Assembly (NCBI RefSeq): GCF_031157375.1
Contig: NZ_JAVIFV010000003.1
Coordinates: forward strand, 880,001-944,000
Length of the DNA: 64,000 bases
DNA from: Sphingosinicella sp. LHD-64
GTDB taxonomy: Bacteria; Pseudomonadota; Alphaproteobacteria; Sphingomonadales; Sphingomonadaceae
Reading direction: 5' to 3'
Under the pieces are notes generated by a model, which searched no databases, was not told the origin of the DNA, and was given only the letters and a program-made list of their open reading frames with translations. Below are positions 1-9,109 of the stretch, in pieces. The number at the start of each line of letters is the position of its first letter. The first letter of the stretch is position 1. A program made the translations under genes and the position numbers.

Positions 1-44
1 TAGTTCGGCCAAAGGCCGAACCGCAACGTCCGGGGGACGTTGCG
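1..44. repeat. Two tandem perfect hairpins at window start
   Basis: Positions 3-21 form a perfect 8-bp stem (GTTCGGCC / GGCCGAAC) with an AAA loop. Positions 22-44 form a perfect 10-bp stem (CGCAACGTCC / GGACGTTGCG) with a GGG loop. They lie just upstream of the permease gene. No run of T follows, so they are either a terminator pair for a gene to the left of the window or an intergenic palindromic repeat; which one cannot be decided here. Confidence 0.55.
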
Positions 45-113
45 CCAAATGATCAAATAACCCCTCCGGTAATTCCTCCTTTGACGCGGCCGCAACCTAG
101 TCCATGCAAGGCC

Positions 114-1436
114 ATGGACCCCGTCGCTCCGGCCACACCCAGGCGCGCCTTCGGCTTCTGGATCTGCCTGGCACTCGTCATCGGCAACATGATCGGTTCG
201 GGCTTCTTCCTGATGCCCGCGACTTTGGCGCCGTTCGGCTGGAACGGGGCGTTCGGCTGGCTGGTGACGACCGCCGGCACGCTCTGCCTCGCCATCGTGT
301 TCGGCAGCCTCGCCCGCACGATGCCACGGGCCGGCGGCGTCTACGCCTATTCGCGGGCCGCCTTCGGGCCGTTCCCCGCCTTCATCGTCGCCTGGAGCTA
401 CTGGGTATCGATGTGGGTCGGCAACGTGGCGATCGCGACCGGCGTCGTTGCGCCGCTCAGCACCGTCTTCCCCGGAATCGGCGCCCATTCCGCCTGGGTG
501 ACGCTGGCGCTGGTCTGGTCGCTCGCCCTGATCAACTGCCTCGGCGCCAGGACCGTGGGCCGGATCCAGCTCGTCACCACCATCCTCAAACTGCTGCCCC
601 TGGCGGCGGTGGTCATCCTCGCCGTCCTGCTGCTCGGCGGTGGCGAGGCGCGGCTCCCGCCGCTGGAAGCGAGCGCACTGACCTTCACCGGCGCCACTGG
701 GATCGCCGCGGCAGCGACATTGACGCTCTGGTCCTTCCTCGGCTTCGAATCGGCGACCGTGCCGGCCGAACGGGTCGAGGCGCCGGAGCGGGTCATCCCG
801 CGCGCTACCCTGATCGGCGTTGCGCTAACCGGCGCGATCTACACCTTCGCCTGCTCGGCGGTCGCCTTGCTGATGCCGGCAGATCAAATCGCCCAGTCCG
901 GCGCGCCGATGGCCGACTTCATAGGCCGCTACTGGGGCGGGCCTGCCGCGACGCTCATCGCCCTGTTCGCTGCGATCGCCGCGTTCGGCGCGCTCAACGG
1001 CTGGATGCTGATGCAGGGCGAGCTGCCCTGGGCGATGGCGAAGGACGGGGTGTTCCCGTCATGGTTCGCGACGCTCTCGCGCTTCGGCACGCCGGTGCGC
1101 GCCCACCTCGCAGCAACCACGCTCGTCACCATCGTGCTGGTGCTCAACAATGCGCGGTCGATGACCGATCTGTTCGGCTTCCTGATCCTGCTCGCGACCA
1201 GCGCCTCGCTCGTCGCCTATCTCGCCGCCTCGCTGGCAGCGATCAAGCTCCGGACCGGCACGACCGCCATGCCGGTCTTCGTGGTCGCGGCGATCTTCTC
1301 GCTCTGGGCGCTCTGGGGGGCGGGTTTCGAGGCGATCGGCTGGGGCGCGGTGCTGCTGGCGAGCGGAATCCCCGTCTACTTCATCGCCCGGACCAGCCGG
1401 CCGGCGGCGGAACCGCTTCCCGCGTCTGCGGAATGA
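114..1436 (+). CDS. APC-family amino acid permease/antiporter
   Basis: A 440-residue polytopic inner-membrane protein with about 12 hydrophobic segments. The first segment carries the family signature GNMIGSGFF (residues 24-32), which in AdiC-type transporters contacts the substrate backbone. It resembles basic amino acid/polyamine antiporters, but the substrate cannot be read from sequence. An in-frame TTG lies at 81; the ATG at 114 (MDPVAPATPRR) is preferred because the extra 11 residues are not transporter-like, although its ribosome site is weak. The 3' end overlaps the convergent Rieske gene by 56 bp. Confidence 0.85.
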   Translation: MDPVAPATPRRAFGFWICLALVIGNMIGSGFFLMPATLAPFGWNGAFGWLVTTAGTLCLAIVFGSLARTMPRAGGVYAYSRAAFGPFPAFIVAWSYWVSMWVGNVAIATGVVAPLSTVFPGIGAHSAWVTLALVWSLALINCLGARTVGRIQLVTTILKLLPLAAVVILAVLLLGGGEARLPPLEASALTFTGATGIAAAATLTLWSFLGFESATVPAERVEAPERVIPRATLIGVALTGAIYTFACSAVALLMPADQIAQSGAPMADFIGRYWGGPAATLIALFAAIAAFGALNGWMLMQGELPWAMAKDGVFPSWFATLSRFGTPVRAHLAATTLVTIVLVLNNARSMTDLFGFLILLATSASLVAYLAASLAAIKLRTGTTAMPVFVVAAIFSLWALWGAGFEAIGWGAVLLASGIPVYFIARTSRPAAEPLPASAE

Positions 1437-2529
1437 TCCGCCGGAGCTTCTGCGCGAAGCTCCTCAGGCACACCTCGCTCTCGCCCAGCGGCCCCGGCCG
1501 GTAGAGCGACGAGCCCATGCCCTGCTGGACGCGGCGGATCAGCACCGTGTCCTCGGCATTGACCTGCCGGTTGATCCGCCAGTTGAGATAGCGCGCTGCT
1601 TTCATCTCCCGCCGGTCGTCGGGCACCGCATAGCTGATCTCGCGGATCATCGTCTCGGTCGGCGAGACCGGTACGAAGTGCATGAAATCGACCTGGTCCG
1701 GATAGATGTCGAAAGCAACGTTCGGCCAGAGTTTGAAGTAGAGCCAGGTCCGCCCTCCGCCCTCGGGCAGCAGGCGCTGATAGGCGCGTTCAGACAGATT
1801 GGCCGATTCTCGCTCGACCAGCTCGCCCGACATGCGATCGACATGCGGCCCCGCCTCGATCGCATAGCTCGCGCCGAACAGGCGGGTGAGGCCGGGATGG
1901 GCAATGTCGATGTGGAGCCCGTCCGAATAATTGTCGGCGACATTCTTCCAGTTGACGTCGCGCGGCCGCATCGTGATCCGCCCGATCGCCTCAAGATCTT
2001 CGAGCCGATGTGGCGCGATCTCCGCGTCATAGGGCGCCATCATCTCCGCGACGCCCGGCCCGCCGCCCTCCAGCCGCACGAACAGGAAGCCCCGCCATTC
2101 CTCGAGCTCGACCGGGATCAGACTCCACTCACTCTGGTCGAAATCCGGATAGTCCACCTTGTGCGGCACGCCGATCAGCCGGCCGTCGGTCGCATAGGTC
2201 CAGGCGTGATAGGGACAGGTCAGCCGCCGCGCGCAGCCCTCATGGCCGTCGACCAGCCGCGAGCCACGATGCCGGCAGACGTTGGCGAAGGCGCACACCT
2301 CGCCGTTCGTGCCGCGGATCACCATCACGCTCTCGCCGAGGTAATCGAGCGTCCGCCAGTCGCCCGGTGCGGGAATGTCGCTGACGTGGCAGACGATCTG
2401 CCAGGCGGGGCGGATCACCCGCGCCATCTCGACGCGGAAATATTCGGGATCGTGATAGACCCAGCCGGGCAGGCTCAGATCGTCGGTCCGGTCGGGGGCG
2501 CGGATCGGCAGGCGGGCGATGTCGGACAT
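1381..2529 (-). CDS. Rieske [2Fe-2S] aromatic ring-hydroxylating oxygenase, alpha subunit-like
   Basis: A 382-residue oxygenase. The N-terminal Rieske domain has C85-x-H87 and C105-x-x-H108 with the usual 17-residue spacing. The C-terminal catalytic domain has the mononuclear iron motif around NYSDGLHIDIAHP (H206, H211). These enzymes hydroxylate or demethylate small aromatic or carnitine-like substrates using electrons from a separate reductase. No reductase or beta subunit gene is adjacent, so the electron donor must be elsewhere. Substrate is unknown. It overlaps the permease gene tail to tail. The start ATG at 2529 sits just before a REP pair. Confidence 0.85.
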   Translation of the reverse strand: MSDIARLPIRAPDRTDDLSLPGWVYHDPEYFRVEMARVIRPAWQIVCHVSDIPAPGDWRTLDYLGESVMVIRGTNGEVCAFANVCRHRGSRLVDGHEGCARRLTCPYHAWTYATDGRLIGVPHKVDYPDFDQSEWSLIPVELEEWRGFLFVRLEGGGPGVAEMMAPYDAEIAPHRLEDLEAIGRITMRPRDVNWKNVADNYSDGLHIDIAHPGLTRLFGASYAIEAGPHVDRMSGELVERESANLSERAYQRLLPEGGGRTWLYFKLWPNVAFDIYPDQVDFMHFVPVSPTETMIREISYAVPDDRREMKAARYLNWRINRQVNAEDTVLIRRVQQGMGSSLYRPGPLGESEVCLRSFAQKLRRIIPQTREAVPPPAGWSGR

Positions 2530-2551
2530 GGCATCGATGCTATCACATCTC

Positions 2552-2632
2552 CGTCATTCCGGCGAAAGCCGGAATCTCCCTTCCTTTCGGTGACTATGAA
2601 GAAGAGGGATTCCAGCTTTCGCTGGAATGACG
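2552..2632. repeat. REP-like inverted repeat pair
   Basis: CGTCATTCCGGCGAAAGCCG starts at 2552, and its reverse-oriented relative, ending GCTTTCGCTGGAATGACG, occupies 2606-2632. Each unit is itself an imperfect palindrome (CCGGCGAAAGCCGG). The pair is head-to-head around about 30 bp, typical of intergenic REP/BIME elements. Related units occur here at 24454-24538 and 53779-53860. It lies between the divergent Rieske and msrB genes and overlaps an alternative upstream msrB ATG. Confidence 0.8.
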
Positions 2633-2707
2633 ATAGAGGATGAAATGTCGCGCCAGACGACTTTTCGCGGGTTTGATCCCAGCCGTCGCGAGGCCCACAT
2701 TCGCCGC

Positions 2708-3112
2708 ATGGACAAGATGGACCTCCCCGACGCGGAATGGCGCAAGCGCCTTTCGCCCGAGCAATATCATGTGCTCCGCGAAGGCGGCACCGAGCGTGCC
2801 TTCACCGGCGTCCTCTACAACAATCATGACGACGGCCTCTATCGCTGCGCCGCATGCGGCAACGAGCTGTTCGACAGCGGCACCAAGTTCGACAGCGGCA
2901 GCGGCTGGCCGAGCTTCACCGGCCCGGCCGCGCGCGATCATGTCACGCTGCACGAGGACCGGAGCCACGGCATGGTCCGCACCGAAGTGCGCTGCGCCAG
3001 GTGCGACAGCCATCTCGGCCACGTCTTTCCCGACGGGCCGGGACCGGAAGGCCTGCGCTTCTGCATCAACTCGGCCAGCCTCGATTTCGAAAAGCGGGAC
3101 GAGTCGAAGTAA
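2708..3112 (+). CDS. msrB: Peptide-methionine (R)-S-oxide reductase
   Basis: Reduces the R epimer of methionine sulfoxide in proteins, a cytosolic oxidative-damage repair step using thioredoxin. The 134-residue form has the structural zinc cysteines C47/C50 (CAAC) and C96/C99 (CARC), the GSGWPSF block, and the catalytic cysteine C119 in RFCINSASL. In-frame ATGs also exist at 2627 and 2645. The first lies inside the REP repeat, and both would add a non-conserved extension, so the ATG at 2708 giving a normal family length is chosen. It precedes the penicillin-binding protein gene by 67 bp. Confidence 0.92.
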   Translation: MDKMDLPDAEWRKRLSPEQYHVLREGGTERAFTGVLYNNHDDGLYRCAACGNELFDSGTKFDSGSGWPSFTGPAARDHVTLHEDRSHGMVRTEVRCARCDSHLGHVFPDGPGPEGLRFCINSASLDFEKRDESK

Positions 3113-3179
3113 GCCTTCGTTCAGCCGTTTCGCGCTTCTGCTTGCCGCCATGACTCGCGCACCCTATCCGTAGCCTTCG

Positions 3180-5243
3180 ATGGCCAACGCCGCTCCCCGC
3201 CCCCGGTCCCGCGTCCGGCGGTATCTCGTCACCAGCTTCAAGATCGCGGCCTATCTCTTGGTCGTGTCGCTGGTCGCGCTGGGCGTCGCCGTGGCGGTCG
3301 CGGTCAACCAGCTGCCGAGCTACACCGAGCTCGCCCGCCGCAACGATCTCGGCCAGATGATCCGGGTGCGCGCCGCCGACGGCACGATCATCCACTCGAT
3401 GGGGCCGGTGTTCGGCGAATGGCTCGCCTATCGCGACATTCCGCCGGTCATGCGCGACGCGATGGTCGCGGTCGAGGACCGCCGCTACCGCTCGCATCCC
3501 GGCGTTGATCCGGTCGGCATCGCCCGCGGCATCTGGATCGGCTGGACGGATGGCGGGCGGGTGCGCGGCGTCTCCACCATCACCCAGCAGCTCGCCCGCA
3601 ACATCTTCCTCACCAACGACCGCAGCTTCGCGCGCAAGGTGCGCGAGGGCATCCTCGCCCTCGCCCTCGAATGGAAGTTCTCGAAGGACCAGATCCTCGA
3701 ACTCTATCTCAACCGCGTCTATTTCGGCGGCGGCGCCTATGGCATCGATGCCGCGTCGCGCCGGTTCTTCGCCCACAGCGCGACCGAGATGAGCGTCGCC
3801 GAGGCCGCGATCGTCGCCGGCCTCGTCAAGGCCCCCTCCAACTATTCGCCGACCGCCGATACGGAAGCCGCGCGCGATCGCGCCGGCGTCGTGCTGCGGC
3901 TGATGGTGCGCAATGGCGCGATCACGCCGGGCCAGGCCGCCATGGCCAATCCGCAGGACATCCAGTTCGCCGCCGATGCCGAGCGCCACGACAGCTCCCG
4001 CTATTTCGTCGACTGGGTGCTGCCGCAGCTCGACATGCTGATCGACGAGACCAACCAGCCGCTCGACATCTGGACGACGATCGACATCGGCATGCAGCGT
4101 TCCGCCACCGCCGCGATCAACGCCAATGCGCCGCAGGGCGCGCAAGGCGCGCTCGTCTCGCTCGACCGCGACGGCGCCGTGCGCGCGATGGTCGGCGGGC
4201 GCAACTATGCCCGCTCGATCTACAACCGCGCCACTCAGGCGACGCGCCAGCCGGGCTCCTCGTTCAAGCTGTTCGTCTACCTGACCGCGCTCGAGGCGGG
4301 CTACAATCCGAACACGATTGTCGAGGATTCGCCGATCACCATCAACGGCTGGAGCCCGCGCAACGACAATGGCCGCAATGTCGGCCCGATCCCGATGCGC
4401 GCCGCCTTCGCCTACTCGGTCAACACGGTGGCGGTGCGGCTGGCCCAGCAGGTCGGCACGAGATCGGTCGCCGACATGGCGCAGCGCTTCGGCGTGACGA
4501 CGCGGATCAACACCAGCCCGGCCATGGCGCTGGGCTCCTCCGAAGTGCGCCTCATCGACATGACCCGCGCCTATGCGGCGGTCGCGCGCGGCGGGGTCGG
4601 CGTCACGCCCTACGGCATCCGCCGGGTGACCACGGCCGACGGCACCCTGCTTTACCAGCATCAGGACGATGAGACGCGGGTGCTCGTCCAGCCCTGGGTT
4701 GCGGCACAAATGACCCAGCTGCTGGAAGGCGTGGTCAGCAACGGCACCGGCCGCGCCGCCAATCTCGGCCGCCCGACCGCGGGCAAGACCGGCACCACGA
4801 CCGCCAACAAGGACGGCTGGTTCATCGGCTTTTCCAGCGGCATCACCACCGGCGTCTGGTACGGCCGTGACGACAATCGCCGCCTGTCCGGCCTCTCCGG
4901 CGGCCGCGCGCCGGCCCAGGCCTTCCACGACTACATGGTCCGCGCCGTCGCGAGCCGGCCGGCGGAGCCGTTCGCGACCGAGGCAGCCGCGCCCGACTGG
5001 CAGGTCGCCAACGAACAGGAGATGGACATCTGGTACGCGCCGCAAGAGGGCGACGGCCCGATGGTCGATGCCGACGGCAACCCGCTTCCGCCCACCCTGC
5101 AGACCGTTCCGGAAGAAGGCAGGGAGGTCTATGAGGAGGAGGTCCTGCCGCCTGTCGACGAGGGCAAGCCGCCCGAGCGCCTCGATCCGGAATGGCTCGA
5201 GCGCGCGATCGATCGTCCACCCCGGCGGGACGACCGCTTCTAG
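3180..5243 (+). CDS. Class A penicillin-binding protein (PBP1A-type transglycosylase/transpeptidase)
   Basis: A 687-residue bifunctional peptidoglycan synthase. One membrane anchor lies at about residues 18-42, then the GT51 glycosyltransferase domain (catalytic Glu99 in VEDRRYRSHPG, and the TITQQLARN block near 133-141), then the transpeptidase domain with S360-x-x-K363, S413-V-N415 and K536-T-G538. All three active-site motifs are intact, so both activities are expected in the periplasm. The C-terminal tail after about residue 600 is acidic and proline-rich. The stop overlaps the convergent YgjP gene by 4 bp. Confidence 0.93.
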   Translation: MANAAPRPRSRVRRYLVTSFKIAAYLLVVSLVALGVAVAVAVNQLPSYTELARRNDLGQMIRVRAADGTIIHSMGPVFGEWLAYRDIPPVMRDAMVAVEDRRYRSHPGVDPVGIARGIWIGWTDGGRVRGVSTITQQLARNIFLTNDRSFARKVREGILALALEWKFSKDQILELYLNRVYFGGGAYGIDAASRRFFAHSATEMSVAEAAIVAGLVKAPSNYSPTADTEAARDRAGVVLRLMVRNGAITPGQAAMANPQDIQFAADAERHDSSRYFVDWVLPQLDMLIDETNQPLDIWTTIDIGMQRSATAAINANAPQGAQGALVSLDRDGAVRAMVGGRNYARSIYNRATQATRQPGSSFKLFVYLTALEAGYNPNTIVEDSPITINGWSPRNDNGRNVGPIPMRAAFAYSVNTVAVRLAQQVGTRSVADMAQRFGVTTRINTSPAMALGSSEVRLIDMTRAYAAVARGGVGVTPYGIRRVTTADGTLLYQHQDDETRVLVQPWVAAQMTQLLEGVVSNGTGRAANLGRPTAGKTGTTTANKDGWFIGFSSGITTGVWYGRDDNRRLSGLSGGRAPAQAFHDYMVRAVASRPAEPFATEAAAPDWQVANEQEMDIWYAPQEGDGPMVDADGNPLPPTLQTVPEEGREVYEEEVLPPVDEGKPPERLDPEWLERAIDRPPRRDDRF

Positions 5244-5965
5244 CGCGCGCCGAACCGGTGCAGCCGCGCGCCTTCGCGCCGGAGCCAAAGGCGGGCCGAC
5301 CGCGGATCGCTGCCGAGCAGCTCCGCGACCAAAGCGTGGAAGGCCGGGCCATGGTTCATGTGGACGAGATGGGCGACCTCGTGCGCGACCGTCGCCCGGC
5401 GCACGAAGGCCGGGGCGAGAATCAGGCGCCAGCTGTAGCGGATCGTGCCGCTGCTCGCGCAGCTGCCCCAGCGCGAGACCGGATCGCCGACCCCGACCTT
5501 TGACGCCATGACGCCGGCCTTGGTGCCGAACTCGCGCGTCTCCGCCTCCAGCACCGCCAGCGCCCGCGCCTTGAGCCAGCGCAGGACGCGGGCCTGAAGC
5601 CCATCCAAAGGACCCCCGGCAACCAGGCGGCCGTCTCGGGCCTCGATCCGGCGCGAGCGGCTCGGATCCCAGTCAAGAACAAGATCCTCGTCCGCAAGTG
5701 GAACGACCGTGCCCGGCCCGATCGGCGCGGCGACCGGGATCGCCGCCAGCGCCCGCTCCGCCCAGTCGCGATGGCCGGCCGCCCAGGCGAGCGCACTGCG
5801 CCGCGAAACGCGGCGGGGAATGGTGAGCAGCACGGTGCGGGTGCGCGTGTCGACCTTGAGCCGCAGGCGACGCGCGGTCGGGCTGACCCGGATGGTCAGC
5901 GGCAGGTCGCCCAGCGCGCGCTCAGAGCTCACGATCGACAAGATAATGTTCGAGATCGCCGACAT
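5240..5965 (-). CDS. YgjP-type M48-like metallopeptidase domain protein
   Basis: A 241-residue protein whose C-terminal part carries the zinc motif HEVAH (H195, E196, H199), followed by MNHGPAFH, the hallmark of the YgjP family (DUF45, SprT-like fold). The substrate is unknown; relatives are proposed to be cytosolic proteases. The ATG at 5965 has GGAGG just upstream but overlaps the 3' end of ycgN by 44 bp. A GTG at 5932 would reduce the overlap to 11 bp but lacks a ribosome site, so 5965 is kept. It is probably cotranscribed with sco and ycgN. Confidence 0.85.
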   Translation of the reverse strand: MSAISNIILSIVSSERALGDLPLTIRVSPTARRLRLKVDTRTRTVLLTIPRRVSRRSALAWAAGHRDWAERALAAIPVAAPIGPGTVVPLADEDLVLDWDPSRSRRIEARDGRLVAGGPLDGLQARVLRWLKARALAVLEAETREFGTKAGVMASKVGVGDPVSRWGSCASSGTIRYSWRLILAPAFVRRATVAHEVAHLVHMNHGPAFHALVAELLGSDPRSARLWLRREGARLHRFGAR

Positions 5966-6353
5966 CGTCCTCCGACACCGTCCAGCCGCGCACCGATACG
6001 CCGGCCGCGTGGATGCTCTCCGGATCGCCGCTCACCAGATAGTGCCAGTCGAACAACGGCTTGTCCTCTGCGCGCAGGCGATAAGCGCAGGTCGACGGCA
6101 ACCAGTCGATCGTATCGATGCTGCGCGCGTCAAGCCGCACGCAATCCGGCACATAGGCCCGCCGGTTGCGATAGTCCTTGCAGCGGCAGGTCTTGCGGTT
6201 GAGCAGGCGGCAGGCGACGTTGGTCGGGAAAAGCTCGCCGGTGACCTCGTCCTCCAGCTTGTGCAGGCAGCATTTGCCGCAGCCGTCGCACAGGGCTTCC
6301 CATTCCTCGCGGGTCAGATCGCCGATCGGCAGTTCCCAGAAGCGATCCCTCAT
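5922..6353 (-). CDS. YcgN-family cysteine cluster protein (UPF0260)
   Basis: A 143-residue cytosolic protein rich in cysteines, with the family pattern CDGCGKCC near residues 22-29 and further conserved Cys in ACRLLNRKTCRCKDY, suggesting a bound metal or Fe-S cluster. The biochemical role is not established in the family. Its ATG overlaps the stop of the upstream SCO gene as ATGA (6350-6353), implying translational coupling, and the gene ends inside the start region of the YgjP gene. Confidence 0.88.
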   Translation of the reverse strand: MRDRFWELPIGDLTREEWEALCDGCGKCCLHKLEDEVTGELFPTNVACRLLNRKTCRCKDYRNRRAYVPDCVRLDARSIDTIDWLPSTCAYRLRAEDKPLFDWHYLVSGDPESIHAAGVSVRGWTVSEDDVGDLEHYLVDREL

Positions 6354-6955
6354 CTGACCCAGCGTGCGAGTTCCGCAGCGACGCCGTCCGCCCCCTGATC
6401 GTGCGGGATGATCGCGACCGGTTCCCCGTTCGGCCCGTAGAGCACGACGACCCTCGTATGGTCGACCAGATAGGCGCCCTGCGCATTCGGCGGCTCGCGA
6501 TTGTAGTGGATCGCATAGGCCCGCGCCACATTGGCAATTTCCGTCTCGCTGCCGGTGAGGCCGATCAGGCGCGGGTGGAAGTTGCGTACGAAGGCGCGCA
6601 GCACCTCCGGCGTGTCGCGCACCGGGTCGACGGTGATGAAGATCGGCTGGACCCGCTCGGCCCGCGCCCGATCCTGCTCCTCGAATCGGCGCAGGCCCGC
6701 GCCGATCACCTGCATGTCCACCGGGCAGACATCGGGGCAGAAAGTGTAGCCGAAATAGACCAGCCGGTACATGCCGGCGAAGTCGGTGTCGCTCTGCCGC
6801 CGCCCGTCCTGGTTGGTGAGGGTGAAGGGACCGCCCATCGTCGCCCCTTCGAGCGGCGGCGGGCCCGATTGCGCCCCTTGCTGGCAAGCGGCCAGAAACA
6901 GCGCGAGCCCCAGCGCGAACGGGGCCAGCAAACGGGCAAAAGCGTTTTCATTCAT
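6350..6955 (-). CDS. SCO1/SenC-family copper chaperone lipoprotein
   Basis: A 201-residue exported lipoprotein: signal peptide ending in LAAC with lipidated Cys24, then a thioredoxin-fold domain with the copper ligands C73-x3-C77 (FCPDVCP) and H166 (VDHTR). SCO proteins deliver copper to the CuA site of cytochrome c oxidase in the periplasm. ATG 6955 (MNENAFARLL) is chosen because it gives a compact signal peptide; an ATG at 6970 would add five residues. It is first in a sco-ycgN-ygjP run, divergent from the ankyrin gene with 61 bp between starts. Confidence 0.9.
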   Translation of the reverse strand: MNENAFARLLAPFALGLALFLAACQQGAQSGPPPLEGATMGGPFTLTNQDGRRQSDTDFAGMYRLVYFGYTFCPDVCPVDMQVIGAGLRRFEEQDRARAERVQPIFITVDPVRDTPEVLRAFVRNFHPRLIGLTGSETEIANVARAYAIHYNREPPNAQGAYLVDHTRVVVLYGPNGEPVAIIPHDQGADGVAAELARWVR

Positions 6956-7016
6956 GGCAATGACCGCCATGCTTTGCTAATCCCCCGCGATCAAGCCGAA
7001 TAGATATGGGTGCCCC

Positions 7017-7628
7017 ATGGCCCGGACCAACCTTCGCCTACTCCTCGCTGCTCTCGTCGCTGTCGTCGCGGTGCCGGCGATCGCCCAGATGGGCTTCTCG
7101 GAAAGCTATACCTTCCTGAAAGCGGTGCGCGAGCGTGATGGCGCCAAGGTCGACGAGATCACCTCCAATCCCAGCTCGACCGCGATCAATGCCCGTGAGC
7201 AGGCGACCGGCGACGCCGCGTTGCACATCGTCGTACGACGTCGGGACCTGAGCTGGCTCGGCTTCCTGCTCGGCCGCGGCGCCCGGCCCGACATCGAGAC
7301 CAATGACGGCTCGACGCCGCTGATGCTGGCCGCCCAGATCGGCTGGCGGGAAGGCGCCGAACGCCTGATCACTGGCCGTGCCAATGTCAACGCCGCCAAC
7401 AATCGCGGCGAGACCGCGCTCATCTATGCGGTGCAGCGCAACGACCTGCCGATGGTGCGCCTCCTGGTGAGCCAGGGCGCCGATCCCGACCAGACCGACA
7501 GCGTCGCGGGCTACTCCGCGCTCGATTATGCCCGCCAGGACCGCCGCTTCTCGGCCGTCCTGCAGGCGCTCCAGAATCCGCAGGGGCGACCCACGACCGG
7601 CCAGATGATGGGGCCGACCCAGGATTAG
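7017..7628 (+). CDS. Exported ankyrin-repeat protein
   Basis: A 203-residue protein with a signal peptide ending near AIAQ (residue 24) and three to four ankyrin repeats from about residue 55 to 165 (for example DGSTPLMLAAQIGW and RGETALIYAVQRND). It is therefore probably periplasmic and a protein-binding module; the partner is unknown. The tail is Gly/Pro-rich. It ends overlapping mmcB by 4 bp, tail to tail. Small exported ankyrin proteins of this kind are common in sphingomonads. Confidence 0.85.
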   Translation: MARTNLRLLLAALVAVVAVPAIAQMGFSESYTFLKAVRERDGAKVDEITSNPSSTAINAREQATGDAALHIVVRRRDLSWLGFLLGRGARPDIETNDGSTPLMLAAQIGWREGAERLITGRANVNAANNRGETALIYAVQRNDLPMVRLLVSQGADPDQTDSVAGYSALDYARQDRRFSAVLQALQNPQGRPTTGQMMGPTQD

Positions 7629-8122
7629 TCGAGCCCGGCAAGACCCGGATCGAGGTCGCCTGCCAGGCGTCGCGCCGCACGCCGCGCGAAACGCAGCGTC
7701 TCCGCCTTGCGCCGCGCCGCGGCCAGAGGACGATAGGGCGCCTCGCGGATCACCTCGGCATCATAGCGGTCGGCAATGATGAGCCCGGCGCAGTCGTGGC
7801 CCAGCGCCTCGCCGTCGAAGGGCTCCAGCGCGAAGCCCGCCGGCACCGCCCAGAAGAAGCGGTCGCAATAATCGAGATAGTCGGTCCATTTGTGATCGCC
7901 GATGAGATCGGCGCGCGACACCTTGATCTCGACAATGGTGAGCAGCCCCCTGCTGCAGATCGCCATCATGTCGGCCCGTCGCCCATTGGGCAGCGGCACC
8001 TCGCAAATGCCGTAGAGATCGGAACGGAAGAAGAGCCGTGTCACGCCCCGCGCCACGTCCTGCGCCACCAACGGCAGGCCGGCGAAGCAGTCGGTGCGGG
8101 GCGAATCGGGCAGGCTGGCCAT
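7625..8122 (-). CDS. mmcB: MmcB-family DNA repair protein (DUF1052)
   Basis: A 165-residue protein resembling MmcB, known in Caulobacter as an SOS-linked gene for mitomycin C resistance. The residues D51 (RRADMM) and E65-I-K67 fit a PD-(D/E)xK nuclease core, so a DNA endonuclease role in crosslink repair is plausible. No operator for LexA was recognised upstream. Convergent with the ankyrin gene (4-bp overlap). The gene symbol rests on family resemblance alone. Confidence 0.82.
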   Translation of the reverse strand: MASLPDSPRTDCFAGLPLVAQDVARGVTRLFFRSDLYGICEVPLPNGRRADMMAICSRGLLTIVEIKVSRADLIGDHKWTDYLDYCDRFFWAVPAGFALEPFDGEALGHDCAGLIIADRYDAEVIREAPYRPLAAARRKAETLRFARRAARRLAGDLDPGLAGLD

Positions 8123-8168
8123 CGCGGCAGACTAGAATGAAACGGGAACAAGGGAAACCCGGCGACAT

Positions 8169-8204
8169 AAAAAGGCCCGCTCTCCGGGCACTGGAGAGCG
8201 GGCC
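8169..8204 (-). terminator. Rho-independent terminator of the SleB-type gene
   Basis: A perfect 12-bp stem (GGCCCGCTCTCC / GGAGAGCGGGCC, 8174-8185 and 8193-8204) with a 7-nt loop. On the minus strand it is followed by five T (8173-8169). It lies 25 bp beyond the stop of the cell wall hydrolase gene, in the right orientation to end its transcript. Confidence 0.85.
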
Positions 8205-8228
8205 ATGTCCTAGCCGGGGAGCCGAAGC

Positions 8229-8945
8229 TCAGCGGTAGAAAACGTGGTTTCCGACGGTCGCGACGCGGGTCAGCCGCCAGCGCGGATTGACGTGGCGGGC
8301 GTGGAAGAAGAGCGCGCGGGGCGCGGCGCCGTCGGCGAGGTCCTCCATCGCGATCCGGGCGATCGCGACCGCGATCCGCCAGTCGCGCGCGCCTTCCGGC
8401 GGCGTCGGGATGACGCCGCGGCGGACGAAGGAGAACTGGCCGGCCTGGCGGACGACGCCGCAGATCGACGACGGGAAACGACCCGAGCGCGACCGGTTGA
8501 CGATCACGTCGGCGACGGTGAGCTGGCCCGACAGCGGCTCGCCCTTGGATTCGTAATAGACGGCGCGGGCGAGGCACTCGGTTTCCGCGTTCGGCGTGTC
8601 GGTGTCGCCATAATCGTCGACCAGTGCCGCGAGCGAGCGGCCGTCGCGCTCCGCGGGCGCATCCCCGGCTTCGTCGGCTTCGTCATTTTCGGGGAAGGCA
8701 GGTGCGATCGCATGGGTGGCGACCGGCGTCGAAAAATCGATGTCCTGGGAGAGCTGGCGGCGATCCTCGACCGCGTTTACGCCAAGCCCCGGAGTGGTCT
8801 GGACGGTCGCGGCGCCATGCTCCGTATAGGAGATCGCCGGCGTGCCCTCGCTGTCCGAGGCGAGCAGCGGGCCGGCCAGGCCGGCGACCGCACAAAAAGA
8901 AAAAGCGACCGCGGCGGCAGCCGCAGCGCGAAACTTGGTTTGCAT
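8229..8945 (-). CDS. SleB-type cell wall hydrolase (Hydrolase_2)
   Basis: A 238-residue exported protein. An N-terminal signal sequence (MQTKFRAAAAAAVAFSFCAVAG) is followed by a disordered acidic stretch, then a Hydrolase_2 domain from about residue 115 to the end: AETECLARAVYYESKGEP with the catalytic Glu, VADVIVNR, and a C-terminal ARHVNPRW. The family acts as lytic transglycosylase or amidase on peptidoglycan. ATG 8945 is preferred over a TTG at 8951. Flanked by its own terminator, it appears monocistronic, with a 164-bp upstream region. Confidence 0.88.
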   Translation of the reverse strand: MQTKFRAAAAAAVAFSFCAVAGLAGPLLASDSEGTPAISYTEHGAATVQTTPGLGVNAVEDRRQLSQDIDFSTPVATHAIAPAFPENDEADEAGDAPAERDGRSLAALVDDYGDTDTPNAETECLARAVYYESKGEPLSGQLTVADVIVNRSRSGRFPSSICGVVRQAGQFSFVRRGVIPTPPEGARDWRIAVAIARIAMEDLADGAAPRALFFHARHVNPRWRLTRVATVGNHVFYR

Positions 8946-9109
8946 TGACAATCTTGTCTCTGCGGTCGGCCGATCAAATGCCGGATGGAAACGCCATCCC
9001 CGATCGAGCCTCCCGACTCGCGTGCCGTCTCTCTTTTCGAACTTGCGGACGGCCCCCGCTCTTTCACCTGAAGTGCTGTTCTTGGCGCTAGGATTTCACG
9101 CTGCAACCG

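Noticed and set aside
2627-2645. Upstream ATG starts for msrB.
   Set aside because: The first overlaps a REP repeat and both add residues not typical of the family; ATG 2708 gives a standard 134-residue protein.
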